Below, one piece after another: positions 6,407 through 7,563 of a stretch of DNA of 7,563 nt (its first letter is position 1; every line of letters begins with the position of its first letter). This stretch comes from JBHJGU01 sp050331475. GTDB lineage: Bacteria > Pseudomonadota > Alphaproteobacteria > Caulobacterales > Maricaulaceae. A model generated the notes under the pieces. The model was not told the origin of the DNA and did not search any database. It saw nothing but the letters and a program-made list of their open reading frames with translations. The position numbers were made by a program, and so were the translations under genes. The stretch covers positions 1-7,563 of the forward strand of contig JBHJGU010000042.1 of assembly GCA_050331475.1 (NCBI GenBank). The letters run 5' to 3'.

Positions 6407-6799
6407 TTATCCCAAAAGACCCGCGATCATCATGCCCACGCCCACAAGCGAAGCGATCCAAGCGAGCGAGCGCACAAAGGGGACGCCCGCGAGATAGCAG
6501 AGCATGTGAACGACCCGGGCGATGACGAACACTTGCGCGCCCAAGGCCGTTGTTGCGTTTGACGCGTCCAAGGCGAGCACCAAGAGTGCGATCGGAATGA
6601 ACAAGACGAGGTTTTCGAGCAAATTGGCTTTGGAGCGTTCCGCGCGCCCAACCAACGGGCCAATCGGAGCTGCGAAGTTGTCCCGACTGCCGAACGCCGC
6701 CATCACCCCGTTTTTCAGAACGCCAGGCACCGCCAGGATCACCACTTGGATGAACCACAAAGCTAAGCTCGCCAACACCATTAACGCTTCCACCGGCAT
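6407..6799 (-). CDS. MAPEG family membrane protein
   Basis: A 130-residue, predicted four-helix inner-membrane protein of the MAPEG family (membrane-associated proteins in eicosanoid and glutathione metabolism). Helices are at about 5-25, 62-80, 85-105 and 112-129. Key signatures are GRAERSKANLLENLVLF (51-67), matching the conserved R-x-x-R-x-x-x-N-x-x-E-N pattern, and ARVVHMLCYLAGVPFVRSLAW (94-114 region). Some MAPEG proteins are glutathione transferases or peroxidases; most bacterial ones are uncharacterised. The ATG at 6799 has a GGGGAGAA ribosome site at 6806-6813, seven or so bases upstream. A longer overlapping frame to 6833 is in a different reading frame and lacks family features. It lies between pdhA (55 bases upstream) and pdhB (51 bases downstream) on the same strand, an unusual interruption of a normally contiguous pair. 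Confidence 0.93.
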   Translation of the reverse strand: MPVEALMVLASLALWFIQVVILAVPGVLKNGVMAAFGSRDNFAAPIGPLVGRAERSKANLLENLVLFIPIALLVLALDASNATTALGAQVFVIARVVHMLCYLAGVPFVRSLAWIASLVGVGMMIAGLLG

Positions 6800-6837
6800 G
6801 GTCCGTTCTCCCCAACCCTGATTTCACTGACAAATGC

Positions 6838-6854
6838 GGCGCGATGCGTGCGCC
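6838..6854. repeat. Short inverted repeat directly after the pdhA stop
   Basis: GGCGC-gatgcgt-GCGCC forms a five-pair stem (six with a G-U pair) with a loop of about seven bases, immediately downstream of the pdhA stop codon in the minus-strand sense. No U-run follows, so it is not a convincing terminator. It could dampen read-through or protect the pdhA mRNA 3' end, giving different amounts of PdhA and PdhB messages, but it may be chance. Confidence 0.3.
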
Positions 6855-7563
6855 TTAAGCGTCCACCAACACATCCGTCCAAAGCTCCGCCGGATCGGGC
6901 TCAGGGCTCGATTTGGCGAATTCCGCCGCGTCATTGGCGATGGCTTTGATCTCTTTGTCGATGGTTTTGAACTGATCTTCTGCAGCGCCGAGCTTGATCA
7001 TTTTGGCTTTGCAATTCTCGATCGGATCGGAATGCTCGCGCATGTTTTGCACTTCTTCGCGGGTCCGGTATTTGGCGGGATCGGACATGGAGTGACCGCG
7101 ATAGCGATAGGTCTTCATCTCCAGAATATAGGGCCCCTCACCGGCGCGCGCGCGGGCGACCGCCATGTCCCCGGCCGCTTGCACCGCCGTCACATCCATG
7201 CCGTCCACCTCTTCGCCCGGAATGCCGAACGAGGCGCCGCGTTTATAAAGATGAGTTTCAGAAGAGGCTCGCGCCACCGAGGTGCCCAGGGCGTACTGGT
7301 TGTTTTCAATGACGAAAATCACCGGCAGCTTCCAAAGCTGCGCCATATTGAAGGCTTCGTAGACTTGGCCTTGATTGGCCGCGCCGTCGCCGAAATAGGT
7401 CAAGCTGACCCGGTCCGAGCCACGATATTGGTTCGAAAAGGCGAGCCCCGCGCCGATGGGCACTTGCGCGCAGACACTGCCATGGCCGCCGTAGAAATCC
7501 TTCTCGCGGCTGAACATGTGCATGGAGCCTCCTTTGCCCGCGGAATAGCCCCCCGCCCGGCCC
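6855..7563 (-). CDS. pdhA: Pyruvate dehydrogenase E1 alpha subunit, C-terminal part, cut by window end
   Basis: The alpha subunit of PDH E1, binding thiamine diphosphate and working as an alpha2-beta2 tetramer with PdhB. About 235 codons are present, of roughly 340 usual; the N-terminus is outside the window. The frame stays open to the right edge and reads GRAGGYSAGKGGSMHMF there, the conserved block of the family, so the ATG at 7523 is internal and not the start. The thiamine diphosphate motif runs from GDGAANQGQ (from 7391) to ENNQ (about 7299). The loop RYRGHSMSDP (7106-7077), which in mitochondrial enzymes holds a phosphorylation site, is intact. The C-terminus ends ELWTDVLVDA, as expected. 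The MAPEG gene follows after 55 bases on the same strand. Confidence 0.96.
   Translation of the reverse strand, partial: GRAGGYSAGKGGSMHMFSREKDFYGGHGSVCAQVPIGAGLAFSNQYRGSDRVSLTYFGDGAANQGQVYEAFNMAQLWKLPVIFVIENNQYALGTSVARASSETHLYKRGASFGIPGEEVDGMDVTAVQAAGDMAVARARAGEGPYILEMKTYRYRGHSMSDPAKYRTREEVQNMREHSDPIENCKAKMIKLGAAEDQFKTIDKEIKAIANDAAEFAKSSPEPDPAELWTDVLVDA

Noticed and set aside
5780..6562. A 260-codon open frame on the plus strand antisense to pdhB and the MAPEG gene
   Set aside because: It runs opposite to two confidently identified genes, crosses the gap between them, and its product is rich in His, Arg and Gly with no family resemblance; long antisense frames are expected in GC-rich genes.
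6345..6833. A 162-codon minus-strand frame covering the MAPEG gene
   Set aside because: It is in a different frame from the MAPEG protein, which has the family motifs and a good ribosome site; this one has an Arg/Gly-rich composition and no domain.
7521..7523. The ATG at 7523 as the start of pdhA
   Set aside because: The reading frame continues to the window edge and encodes the conserved GGYSAGKGGSMHMF block upstream of it, so this methionine is internal.

Overview
The window looks like ordinary chromosomal DNA of a GC-rich alphaproteobacterium. Three things point there. The pyruvate dehydrogenase (PDH) E1 is the heterodimeric type, with separate alpha and beta genes. Its beta subunit carries a lipoyl domain at the N-terminus, an arrangement known from rhizobia and Zymomonas. 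The dihydrolipoamide dehydrogenase has an active-site region typical of the alphaproteobacterial E3. A marine Maricaulales/Hyphomonadales-type organism is a guess only. No tRNA, rRNA, CRISPR array, transposase or phage gene was seen, and no gap between genes exceeds about 155 bases.

Layout. From the right edge leftwards, all on the minus strand: the C-terminal two thirds of pdhA (cut by the window end), a MAPEG-family membrane protein, pdhB, a DUF805 membrane protein, a GFA-family zinc protein, a small exported protein of unknown function, and a MarC-family membrane protein. Facing these on the plus strand are a glutathione S-transferase and an MFS transporter, only 12 bases apart and so probably one operon. 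The MFS gene converges on marC. At the left edge, on the minus strand and divergent from the glutathione S-transferase, is the N-terminal part of lpd (E3), cut by the window start.

How the genes work together. pdhA and pdhB encode the two subunits of PDH E1, and lpd encodes E3; together with E2 they convert pyruvate to acetyl-CoA. E2 (pdhC) often lies between pdhB and lpd, but it is not there. That interval of about 4.2 kb instead holds six unrelated genes. The pdhA-pdhB pair is itself split by the MAPEG gene. The start of the DUF805 gene is 1 base from the end of pdhB, and the GFA gene overlaps the DUF805 gene by 4 bases, so pdhA-MAPEG-pdhB-DUF805-GFA reads as one tight transcription unit. 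Three genes here (MAPEG, GFA, GST) belong to families linked historically to glutathione, which is the most suggestive theme of the window, though it may be coincidence.

No new system can be claimed. The points worth a second look are the broken-up PDH cluster, the coupled DUF805-GFA tail in lower-GC DNA, and the unrecognised exported protein.
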